Position numbers and translations under genes: made by a program | The notes under the pieces: model-generated | What the model was told of the DNA's origin: nothing | The model's database searches: none | Seen by the model: the letters and a program-made list of their open reading frames with translations, nothing else | Part shown: in pieces, positions 7,156-15,524 of the stretch | Position numbering within the stretch: the first letter of the stretch is position 1 | How the letters are laid out: the number at the start of each line of letters is the position of its first letter | NCBI GenBank assembly: GCA_903924005.1 | Contig: CAIXZV010000625.1 | Location: 1 to 15,939, forward strand | Length of the DNA: 15,939 bases | Source: an uncultured Chloroflexota bacterium | GTDB taxonomy: Bacteria; Chloroflexota; Limnocylindria; Limnocylindrales; CSP1-4 | Reading direction: 5' to 3'

Positions 7156-7628
7156 GCGGCCGCCTCGAGATACCGCTGGTAGCCGGCATCGGCGGTGCGC
7201 AGACAAATCCGCCGCGGCTCGTCGCCAGTCCCGTCAATCACCACGTCCAGCCGCGACACGGGCAGGGCGTCGCCCAGACGCTCCGCCCACTCCACCAGCG
7301 CCACCCCGGCGAGTTGCCGCTCGTCAAGCAGACCGCCGGCGAGGGCGTCGGAGGCATCGGCCAGCCGGTACAGGTCCACGTGGAACAGCGGCAGGCGACC
7401 CACGTACTCCGTCATCAGCACAAACGTGGGTGACGACACAACGTCGTCCACGCCCAGACCAACGGCGAAGCCCTTGGCGAACTGCGTCTTGCCCGCGCCA
7501 AGATCACCAATCAGGCACAGCAGGTCGCCCGGGCGCGCAGCGGAAGCAAGGCGCGCCGCGAGGGTGCGGGTGGCTTCGGGGGCGGCCGTCATGACGACGA
7601 TCTCTGTGGTTGCTGCGTGCGGGACCAT
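7152..7628 (-). CDS. tsaE: tRNA threonylcarbamoyladenosine biosynthesis ATPase TsaE
   Basis: TsaE is the small P-loop ATPase that regulates the TsaB-TsaD complex during t6A formation. The 158-aa length fits the family. The Walker A motif is GDLGAGKTQF (41-50), followed by VVSSPTFVLMTEY (about 60-72), FHVDLYRL (about 77-84) and VEWAERLG (about 105-112). The ATG at 7628 is chosen because it keeps the first strand (TEIVVMTAAPEATR) typical of TsaE. An internal ATG at 7592 would lose that strand. Neither start has a strong Shine-Dalgarno match. This is one of the few genes in the block not overlapping its upstream neighbour: a 49-nt gap with a perfect hairpin lies between. Confidence 0.94.
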   Translation of the reverse strand: MVPHAATTEIVVMTAAPEATRTLAARLASAARPGDLLCLIGDLGAGKTQFAKGFAVGLGVDDVVSSPTFVLMTEYVGRLPLFHVDLYRLADASDALAGGLLDERQLAGVALVEWAERLGDALPVSRLDVVIDGTGDEPRRICLRTADAGYQRYLEAAA

Positions 7629-7653
7629 GGGTTCCGAGGGTAGCCCAAGCCGG

Positions 7654-7672
7654 GGCCCGGTGCGGCCGGGCC
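7654..7672 (-). other. Perfect 7-bp stem-loop in the gap before tsaE
   Basis: In the 49-nt spacer, 7654-7660 pairs fully with 7666-7672 (GGCCCGG/CCGGGCC) around a five-base loop. No T-run follows, so a simple intrinsic terminator is unlikely. It sits 25 nt before the tsaE start, where it could act in mRNA processing, attenuation or translation control. GC-rich DNA makes such hairpins easier to find by chance. Confidence 0.4.
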
Positions 7673-7677
7673 AGACC

Positions 7678-8691
7678 TCAGCCCAACCGCTCCAAGTCAC
7701 CCAGCGGAACGTCCACCGCCTCGTCCTCGCCAAACGCCACCCGGGCGGCCTCAAGGTGGACGCCGCCCGCAAAGCGCCGCACGCCGGAAAGGCCAAGGAC
7801 GCGCCCCTCCGCTCCAGCGTACCGACCGCCACGGACGCGCACCCAGTCCTCGGGCATGGCGGGCGCAGGCAGGTCCGGGACATCAAACACCAGAGCCGGC
7901 GGATCCAGCAGGATCGCCACCTCCACTCCCTCAAGCCCCGCGAGGAGCGCAGCCAACGGCGAACTCAACGGTCGACGGCCGGCGCCGTCAAGCACCAGCA
8001 CGGCAAACGGCTCGGCGGGATGCAGCGCGGCACGCTGGCGCCGCTCGGAGGCCTGGAAGTCGCGCAGTTCCTTGCCCGCCAGCGAGGCCACCACGATCCC
8101 GCGGATCCCCATGGCGCGGGCGCGGGTGAGCGCCTCGGCGTCAATGCGCGAGCCCACCACGAGGATGTTTCCAACTTGCCCCACATCGATGCCGCCGGGG
8201 CGCAGTTCACCCAACGCGTCGGTGACCACCGTGAGCGGGCCTCTGGCGGCCTGGCCCGCACCAAACGCGCCACGGACCGCGCGGCCGCCCAGCGCAATGC
8301 GGATCTCCGAGCCGGGCTGCACGGCGGTCACGGTGCCGCCGGCGACGGCGCCAACCGTCACGCGGTGCTCACCCGTGACCAGGCGCCAGCGTCGGGCCCG
8401 ATTTGGCACCGGCGCCAGCAGTTCTCCCTCCAGTTGGGCGTCGCCACGCCCTCGATGGGTCAGGAGGGCCGTAAACGCGCTGCCGGGGATCAGGGCCTCG
8501 CCATCCGGTGCCCGGACGTCCACCTCTTCCACGTGCGCATCGCGGAGCCTCGCCAACAGTGCCGTGCCGGGCTCCACCGTGTCGCCGACGGCCACAAGCG
8601 GCTGGTCGCCGGGCGCAAGGGCAACCCGCTCCTCGAGGCCCTCCTCCACAAGGCGTCGGGCAGGGATCTCGGCCAGCCAGGCGGCGCTCAT
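7678..8691 (-). CDS. Unnamed partner of the MutL-like protein: hammerhead-like N-terminus, KOW-like C-terminus
   Basis: I do not recognise a named function for this 337-aa protein. Residues 30-50 (PLVAVGDTVEPGTALLARL) look like a biotinyl/lipoyl or RnfC/NqrA-style hammerhead hairpin, but no modifiable Lys sits at the turn. A central alpha/beta part (about 115-265) contains TVTAVQPGSEIRIALGG, NILVVGSRIDAEAL and MGIRGIVVASLAGKELRDF. Residues 283-337 resemble a KOW segment, with WVRVRGGRYAGAEGRVLGL and a closing VDVPLGDLERLG. No signal peptide or membrane helix is visible. The ATG at 8691 overlaps the MutL-like gene's TGA (ATGA), so the two are probably co-translated and may work as a pair. The KOW-like end suggests contact with RNA, ribosome or polymerase, but that is inference. 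Confidence 0.85.
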   Translation of the reverse strand: MSAAWLAEIPARRLVEEGLEERVALAPGDQPLVAVGDTVEPGTALLARLRDAHVEEVDVRAPDGEALIPGSAFTALLTHRGRGDAQLEGELLAPVPNRARRWRLVTGEHRVTVGAVAGGTVTAVQPGSEIRIALGGRAVRGAFGAGQAARGPLTVVTDALGELRPGGIDVGQVGNILVVGSRIDAEALTRARAMGIRGIVVASLAGKELRDFQASERRQRAALHPAEPFAVLVLDGAGRRPLSSPLAALLAGLEGVEVAILLDPPALVFDVPDLPAPAMPEDWVRVRGGRYAGAEGRVLGLSGVRRFAGGVHLEAARVAFGEDEAVDVPLGDLERLG

Positions 8692-10295
8692 CGGCCAGCC
8701 TCTTCCCAAAGCACGCCCTGCCATCCGGCAAGCAGCTCGCGTCGCGGCTCTGCGCGGTCTGGGAGACGCAGCGGCACGCCGCGCAGGTCAACGATCAGAC
8801 CGGCAAGACCGCCCACCACCTCAACAGCAAAGTGGCGCGCATGGGCGCCAAGGTCAACCGGCTCTCGGAACTGCAGGTTGAGCGCAGCCTTCTCGCCCGG
8901 TGCCAGATCGACAAGCTCCAGCCCGCCAGCCAACAGGTCGATCTTCACAGGGCCGCCCCCAGCCTCGATTGTCAGGCTTCCCGCCACACCGCCCCCACGC
9001 AGGCCGCCGGGGAGCACCACGCTGCCAAGCGGCACGAGGATGTCGTCGCGCAGGTCGGTGATAATCAGGGCTCGTTCGCGATCGTCACTGATGGTGCCAA
9101 GCGGCGCGAGGATCCGCGCCTGGTCAAGCGCAAGCGCCCGGACGCCTGGGCGCCGCATGACGTCCGCCACGGCAAGAGCCACAGCCGGTGCGGGCGCTGG
9201 CTGCCAGCACCCGCCGGCGGCGATGAGAAGATCGGGCGGCGGCAGGTCATCAAAGGCGGCCGTCTCGTCGCGCAGCCGTGCCAGCGCAGCGCGTCCCGCG
9301 GCCATCCGCAGCAGCGCCCCGTCACCCGCGGCATCGGACCACGCGGCAAGCGACATGTCGCGAAGCCGGTCACGCACGCGAAGCCGGTCCGAGGATGTGG
9401 TCAGCCAGCCAAGGATCGCGTCAAGCTCATCCTCGCCAAACCCGCGCGGCAGCAATGCGGCATCGGCCACCACGGCGCTGCGGATGTCAGGCGTCGTGCC
9501 CGGCTGCCAGCCAGCGGCGATGCGCGTGGCGCTGGCCTGACCAATCTCCACGATCTCGATGCGGCGACGGAGCACCGTTGCCAGCGTGCCAGCCGCCACG
9601 GCCAGCCCGCGACGTCCCTCACGGCTGCCGCCACGCAACTCGTCAAGGAGGGCGCGGAGCAGCTCACCGTCCTGGGCGTCAACTGCGGGGGCCACCACCG
9701 TTGGGCCCGGGCGCTCGGATCGAAGCAGGGCGCCTGTCTTGGCGCCAGGCCCGGCGAGACCGCCAGCGAGGACCACGAGGAGGTCAGGACGACGCTCTGC
9801 CGCAGCGGTGACCAGACCGCCAAGCTCCGCAAGCAGGCTGCGCTCGTCACCGTTTGGCGGGTCAGACACGCCGGCGAGGATCCCGTCAAGCCGCCGGTCG
9901 GCCAGCATCGCCACCGTCTCGAGAATGTCGCCCCCGTCCACCACCGCGGCGCGGACCCTCCAGCCCGCAGCAGCTGCCACGTTGGCAAGGGCCGCAACGG
10001 CGCGATCCGTGGCCGCCACCACGGCAAGCTCAGGCGGCGTCTCGGTGGAGCATGTGAGCCGCACAAGGTCGCCAGCGGCACCCGCGCTGGCCAGGCCCAG
10101 ATCGTCCGCAAACCCTGGGTCAACGGCGGCAAGGCGGCGGCGAAGCCGCTCGGCCAGCGCCTCGTCCGCAATCTCGGCCGGGGCGGCTGCGGCACCAAGG
10201 AGGCGCCAGCGGCCGCCGACATGCCCAATGAGCCCGGCGGCGGCCGTGGCCGTACCGCGATCGATGGTGAGGAAGGCCGGCTGCGTTGTGCTCAC
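8688..10295 (-). CDS. MutL/GlmL-like ASKHA-fold protein (glutamate mutase L family)
   Basis: The 535-aa product resembles the MutL/GlmL family, ASKHA-fold proteins first named beside the B12-dependent glutamate mutase and thought to protect or reactivate it. Aligning motifs by eye: FLTIDRGTATAAAGL (8-22) is at the phosphate-1 site, usually DIGST. LVRLTCSTETPPELAVVA (78-94) and RPDLLVVLAGG (169-179) follow. IVEIGQASATRIAA (248-261) is at the phosphate-2 site, usually DIGGATTD. PPPDLLIAAGG (352-362) is the adenosine site. The acidic residue and the second glycine of phosphate-2 are replaced, so ATP use is doubtful. Residues 431-535 form an extra beta-rich C-terminal domain. The GTG start has AGGA nearby (ATAGGATCGGCGCA); TAGGAT could also be a -10 element. 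No mutase genes lie nearby; its 337-aa partner overlaps it. Confidence 0.8.
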   Translation of the reverse strand: MSTTQPAFLTIDRGTATAAAGLIGHVGGRWRLLGAAAAPAEIADEALAERLRRRLAAVDPGFADDLGLASAGAAGDLVRLTCSTETPPELAVVAATDRAVAALANVAAAAGWRVRAAVVDGGDILETVAMLADRRLDGILAGVSDPPNGDERSLLAELGGLVTAAAERRPDLLVVLAGGLAGPGAKTGALLRSERPGPTVVAPAVDAQDGELLRALLDELRGGSREGRRGLAVAAGTLATVLRRRIEIVEIGQASATRIAAGWQPGTTPDIRSAVVADAALLPRGFGEDELDAILGWLTTSSDRLRVRDRLRDMSLAAWSDAAGDGALLRMAAGRAALARLRDETAAFDDLPPPDLLIAAGGCWQPAPAPAVALAVADVMRRPGVRALALDQARILAPLGTISDDRERALIITDLRDDILVPLGSVVLPGGLRGGGVAGSLTIEAGGGPVKIDLLAGGLELVDLAPGEKAALNLQFREPVDLGAHARHFAVEVVGGLAGLIVDLRGVPLRLPDRAEPRRELLAGWQGVLWEEAGR

Positions 10296-10370
10296 TGCGC
10301 CGATCCTATCAGCGCGGGACGCAGGACCATGTGTTGGACGGGCGCACCCGCCCTTGGCGGCCCATCGGCG

Positions 10371-10661
10371 TCAGGCGTCCCAGACGTCGCCCTCATCGGC
10401 GTCCTCAAGCCGGTCGATGAGCGCCTCGATCCCGACATCGTCGCGGAGGATCTCGGACGCTGAAGGCGTCTGTCCACCAAACAGCTCCCGCAGCACGGGG
10501 TCAAAGAAGAGCATCGCGTTGGCGCCGAGCGGCCGATACGGTCTGCTTGCTTCAAGGAAGTGCACCGCGGGGCCAATCATCCCGCGCAGGCGGATCTCCC
10601 GCGCGACAGCCTCAACCAGCGCTTCACGGCGCTCGTCGAAGGGCTCCAGCGGGAAGGTCAT
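10371..10661 (-). CDS. Small unrecognised protein, 96 aa
   Basis: I cannot name this protein. It begins with a charged, likely helical stretch (7-27) and then a striking aromatic/hydrophobic centre: MIGPAVHFLEASRPY (28-42) and PLGANAMLFFDPVLRELFG (44-62). It ends in an acidic helix (DDVGIEALIDRLEDADEGD, 74-92). The centre is not long enough for clear membrane helices but could be an amphipathic membrane or protein contact. The ATG at 10661 has GAGG eight bases upstream. The frame stays open further upstream, but those codons overlap alr and look non-coding. It lies between alr and the MutL-like gene, with gaps of 40 and 75 nt. I recall similar small proteins with an FFLE motif in Chloroflexota, but cannot confirm that here. 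Confidence 0.75.
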   Translation of the reverse strand: MTFPLEPFDERREALVEAVAREIRLRGMIGPAVHFLEASRPYRPLGANAMLFFDPVLRELFGGQTPSASEILRDDVGIEALIDRLEDADEGDVWDA

Positions 10662-10669
10662 GCCGGCTG

Positions 10670-10673
10670 CCTC
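10670..10673 (-). promoter_or_regulatory. Ribosome binding site fixing the start of the 96-aa gene
   Basis: The minus strand reads GAGG here, eight bases before the ATG at 10661. The upstream part of the same open frame has no comparable site and overlaps alr, so this site decides the start. Confidence 0.5.
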
Positions 10674-10701
10674 ACAATCGGCTTGGGACGCGGGGACCGG
10701 C

Positions 10702-11943
10702 TCACGAACCACTATCCACAAGCGTGCGGACCGCAACTGTCGAGCCCGCGGCATCGTACACCCGGGGCAGACGGCGAGACATCCCGGCAACCACCTCATA
10801 GCTGATCGTCCCGCCTGCCGATGCAACCTCGTGGGCGGTGATGCGCTCGTTGCCCTGGTCGCCCAGCAGCACAAACTCGTCGTCTTCGGTGACCGGTGCG
10901 CCGGGCACGTCGGTGACGTCCGCCATCACCGCATCCATCGCCACGCGGCCCACCAGCGGGACGCGGACGCCGCGCACAAGCGCCCATGTGTGGTCCGACG
11001 ACGCCCGTCGCCAGCCGTCCGCATAGCCCAACGGCAGCGTGGCAATCCGCGATGGACGCGTCGTGATGAACGTGGGGCCGTAGGAGACCCCGTGACCGGG
11101 CGGCAGGTCCGCCACGCGCACCGGGCGAGCACAGAGCGACATGACGGGGCGCAGGCCTGCGGCTGCAGCCTCGGTGGCGGCCGGGACAGTCAGCCCGTCG
11201 GGGATGAGGCCGTAGATGGAGAGACCCGTGCGGACGGTGTCCCAGCGCCGGGAGTCAGCGCCCAGGAGTCCGCCGCTGCCCGCCAAATGGCGCCGGACCG
11301 CCGCGTCCGGATCCGACGTCCCGCTGAAACGAGCCACCGCGCCGCCAAATCGCTCGTCCTGCAGCAGCGTGAGACGCGAGTCGGCGGCTTCCGCAAGGTG
11401 TGTCCAGACACCCGCCAAACGGACGCCAGGGGTTCGGCGGATCACGCCCGCCGTCTCGGCCGCTGCCGCGGGCAGCACGCCGCCGCGCCCAAGCCCTGTC
11501 TCCACCTCGAGGTGGACCGCAAGCGGGGGCGAACCGGCGGGCAACGCGGCCGCGGCTGCGAGGATCCGCGCGGATGGTGCGCCCGGGCCACGGCTCACGG
11601 CGACCCCACGCGCGGCGGCTTGCGCAACCCAGGCCGCAGGGATCGGGTACAGCACGAGCAGCGGCACCGTGATGCCGGCGTCGCGGAGCTCCAGCGCCTC
11701 GTCAAACGTGGCAACCGAGAGACCGCTAACTCCAGCGGTCTGCAGCGCGCGGGCAACGTGGACCGCGCCGTGGCCGTACGCATCGGCCTTCACCACGGGC
11801 TCCACCGCGACTCCCGGGCCCGCGGCAAGGCGGAGCGCCGCGAGGTTGCCGGTAAGCGCGTCGAGGTTGATCTCAAGCCACGCTGTGCGCGGCAGGGGCG
11901 GCAGACCGGCGGCGGCGAGGCGGCGCTCGATGGGCTCCCGCAC
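10702..11943 (-). CDS. alr: Alanine racemase
   Basis: The 413-aa fold-type III PLP enzyme interconverts L- and D-alanine for peptidoglycan. PLP Lys52 lies in VVKADAYGHGA (50-60), and the second catalytic base Tyr288 lies in GHGVSYGPTF. PLGYADGW (304-311) and GRVAMDAVMADVTD (332-345) are also typical. One oddity: the position that holds the carbamylated lysine in the Bacillus-type enzyme (HLKVDTG) is Glu146 here (HLEVETGLGRGG). The usual MDQ after GRV is MDA. The GTG at 11943 has GGGAG six bases upstream, inside a 15-bp repeat array. Residues 1-20 precede the conserved core AWLEINLDAL. The gene follows nnrD after 68 nt. Confidence 0.95.
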   Translation of the reverse strand: MREPIERRLAAAGLPPLPRTAWLEINLDALTGNLAALRLAAGPGVAVEPVVKADAYGHGAVHVARALQTAGVSGLSVATFDEALELRDAGITVPLLVLYPIPAAWVAQAAARGVAVSRGPGAPSARILAAAAALPAGSPPLAVHLEVETGLGRGGVLPAAAAETAGVIRRTPGVRLAGVWTHLAEAADSRLTLLQDERFGGAVARFSGTSDPDAAVRRHLAGSGGLLGADSRRWDTVRTGLSIYGLIPDGLTVPAATEAAAAGLRPVMSLCARPVRVADLPPGHGVSYGPTFITTRPSRIATLPLGYADGWRRASSDHTWALVRGVRVPLVGRVAMDAVMADVTDVPGAPVTEDDEFVLLGDQGNERITAHEVASAGGTISYEVVAGMSRRLPRVYDAAGSTVAVRTLVDSGS

Positions 11944-12009
11944 GGCCCGCTCCCGCCCAGCCGGCTGGTGCCCAGCCCGCTGGCGCCCAGCCCGCTGGCG
12001 CCCAGCCGC
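11935..12009 (-). repeat. 15-bp tandem repeat, about five units, running into the alr start
   Basis: On the minus strand the units end at 11995, 11980, 11965, 11950 and 11935. The core unit is CGGGCTGGGCGCCAG. Units one to three differ by one base or so, unit four by three or four, and unit five by more. Unit five contains the GTG start codon of alr, and unit four ends with its GGGAG ribosome binding site. Copies fading toward the gene suggest an old expansion of the translation start region. The number of copies may vary between strains. Confidence 0.85.
11950..11954 (-). promoter_or_regulatory. alr: Ribosome binding site of alr
   Basis: GGGAG on the minus strand lies six bases before the GTG at 11943. 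It is the last five bases of repeat unit four, where the usual GCCAG has become GGGAG, so the repeat itself supplies the ribosome binding site. Confidence 0.6.
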
Positions 12010-12011
12010 GG

Positions 12012-13091
12012 TCAGGAGGAGCTCCCGGTGGCTCCCCCGCCAGCACCGGGCGTTCCGGTCTGGACGCCAAAGCCAAGCCGTCGACCAGACTTCTGGCGCT
12101 CGGCTACCTGCGCCAGACGCCGACGCGCCATGGGGACCGCCTCGGGCAGGTCCGACGCCAGCAGACCCGCATCGCCGAGGCGCTCTCGGACCATGTCTCC
12201 CGCAACGCCGTGCAGATAGACGCCGAGGCGAGCCGCATCAAACGGCGTCATCCCCTGGGCCAGCAGGGCGCCGATGACGCCGGCGAGAACGTCTCCCGTG
12301 CCGCCGGTTGCCATAGCTGGGTTCTCAAACGGGGCAACCGCGATGCTCCCGTCCGGCGCCGCAATCACGGTGTTGGCGCCCTTGAGAACCACCACCTGGC
12401 GCCATTCCACGGCTGCCGCAGACGCCGCCGCGGCCCGCGCATCGTCATCGGTGTTGAGGTCCCCGTCCGCTTCGGGGTCGTGACCGCTCCCGGCGCGAAG
12501 CCGAGCAAACTCGCCCGCATGTGGCGTCAAGACGCAGGGGCGCGTCACACGCGTCCACCACTCGTCAGCGCTGGCCAGCGTCCGGAGCGCCTCCGCATCA
12601 AGCACGGCAGGCGGGCTCGCCGGCTCCTCTGGAGCCGTCAGCAGGAGTCGCAGCAGGTCAGCCGTCGCGAGCGCAGGCCGCAGACCCGGGCCAATCACCA
12701 GGGCGTCGTGCTCGTTGTCAAGGATTGCGGCGAGCGCGGGCTCTGGATCCACCTCCTCGACACCGTCCTCCGGCAGCGCCATTGTCGTTGCCTCAATCAC
12801 CTTGGCCGCAAACAGCGGCTGCAGAGACTCAGGGACCGCCAGCGTGACGAGACCAGCACCGCCGCGTCCCGCCGCACGACAGACAAGCAGCGCAGCCCCG
12901 GCGTAGTCCAGCGAGCCCGCGATCACCAGCAGCTTGCCAAAGGTGCCCTTGTGGCCGCGCGCGGCCCGATCCGGCAAGAGCCGCGCCATCGCGTCGTCGT
13001 CAAGCTTGACGATGCCCGCGGGAGCCGCCGGGTGCGTCTCGGCCGCATCGGGCTCGCCCCGCCGGAAGAAGCCCACCCGATTCTCAGGCAT
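12012..13091 (-). CDS. nnrD: ADP/ATP-dependent NAD(P)H-hydrate dehydratase
   Basis: The 359-aa product has the ribokinase-like fold that dehydrates the S form of hydrated NAD(P)H back to NAD(P)H, a metabolite-repair step. Motifs are HKGTFGKLLVIAGSLDYAGA (47-66), VIGPGL (132-137), LTPHAGEFARL (188-198), VVVLKGANTVI (233-243) and NPAMATGGTGDVLAG (257-271) with catalytic Asp267. The epimerase domain (NnrE) that is often fused at the N-terminus in bacteria is absent; the first 28 residues are a short variable lead. The C-terminus ends in a Gly/Ala/Ser tail. The ATG at 13091 overlaps acpS by eight bases. The frame stays open upstream through acpS, but that part is a shadow. Confidence 0.93.
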   Translation of the reverse strand: MPENRVGFFRRGEPDAAETHPAAPAGIVKLDDDAMARLLPDRAARGHKGTFGKLLVIAGSLDYAGAALLVCRAAGRGGAGLVTLAVPESLQPLFAAKVIEATTMALPEDGVEEVDPEPALAAILDNEHDALVIGPGLRPALATADLLRLLLTAPEEPASPPAVLDAEALRTLASADEWWTRVTRPCVLTPHAGEFARLRAGSGHDPEADGDLNTDDDARAAAASAAAVEWRQVVVLKGANTVIAAPDGSIAVAPFENPAMATGGTGDVLAGVIGALLAQGMTPFDAARLGVYLHGVAGDMVRERLGDAGLLASDLPEAVPMARRRLAQVAERQKSGRRLGFGVQTGTPGAGGGATGSSS

Positions 13092-13644
13092 CGCCTTTCT
13101 CCCTCGCTGCCGCATTGGCCTCGTGCAGATCGCGCAGCCGCTCCATGCGCGCAAGCAGCTTGCGCTCGCGCTCGTCAAGGCGCTCATCGATATCGAGCGG
13201 GAAGACGTAGCGCCCGCCGGCGGTCCGCACGCCAAATGCAACAGCCACCGCGTAATCCGACTCGTGGGTGATCGAGAGCGCAATCCGGCCCATGCCCAAC
13301 TGCACGGCCCGCTCGGCGGCTCGCCCGTGCAGGCGCACGGCGGGCTGCCCGGTGGGCAGGCGCTCCACCTCGATGTCCTTCCAGCCGATGCCGCGGACAC
13401 CCAGGCCAAGCACCTTGGACACGGCCTCCTTGGCGGCCCAGCGACCGGCAAAGGTCTCCGGCCGGTCGCGGACGTAACGGCGCTCCTTCTCGGTGAGCAC
13501 GCGCTTGCTGAACCGTTCGCCAAAGCGCTCGATCGACGCGCGGATGCGCTCCACCTTGATGATGTCGACCCCAAGCTCGGTGGTCCCCTCCGGCACCACC
13601 CCGGGGGGCAGCTGCGGATTGGTGTCGGATGCGGGCCGGGCCAT
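13084..13644 (-). CDS. acpS: Holo-[acyl-carrier-protein] synthase with C-terminal extension
   Basis: AcpS transfers the phosphopantetheine arm of CoA to acyl carrier protein. The N-terminal metal-site motif is ELGVDIIKVERI (23-34) with Asp27. TFAGRWAAKEAVSKVLG (64-80) carries Glu73, and LSITHESDYAVAVAF (about 123-137) closes the domain. The family is usually about 120-130 residues; this one is 186. It has about 20 extra residues at the front and a highly charged helical tail (about 145-186, RLDERERKLLARMERLRDLHE), which may be a coiled coil. The ATG at 13644 starts three bases after the glmS stop, with GGAG about nine bases upstream. Neighbour nnrD follows with an 8-nt overlap, a common pairing. 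Confidence 0.95.
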   Translation of the reverse strand: MARPASDTNPQLPPGVVPEGTTELGVDIIKVERIRASIERFGERFSKRVLTEKERRYVRDRPETFAGRWAAKEAVSKVLGLGVRGIGWKDIEVERLPTGQPAVRLHGRAAERAVQLGMGRIALSITHESDYAVAVAFGVRTAGGRYVFPLDIDERLDERERKLLARMERLRDLHEANAAAREKGDA

Positions 13645-13647
13645 CCC

Positions 13648-15477
<1,830 letters not shown>

Positions 15478-15524
15478 GCCGCGGGGGTTCTCCTAGAGGT
15501 CCGCCGCGCCCTGCCGCAGCCGGC

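Noticed and set aside
10305..10320. Promoter -10 element (TAGGAT) just before the MutL-like GTG
   Set aside because: Only four of six bases match the consensus, there is no convincing -35, and AGGA there is equally well a ribosome binding site.
11501..11516. Perfect 16-bp palindrome TCCACCTCGAGGTGGA
   Set aside because: It lies inside alr and is explained by the codons for V-H-L-E-V-E; no sign of an operator.
7195..12219. Very long open frames on the plus strand, several of 600-880 codons
   Set aside because: They lie antisense to well-supported genes (tsaE, the MutL-like pair, alr, nnrD). Their products are Arg/Ala/Pro/Ser-rich with no motifs, as expected from high third-position G+C on the other strand.
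15478..15524. Possible glmS ribozyme/riboswitch before glmS
   Set aside because: Only 47 nt separate glmM and glmS, far too few for the ribozyme core, and no core motif is visible.
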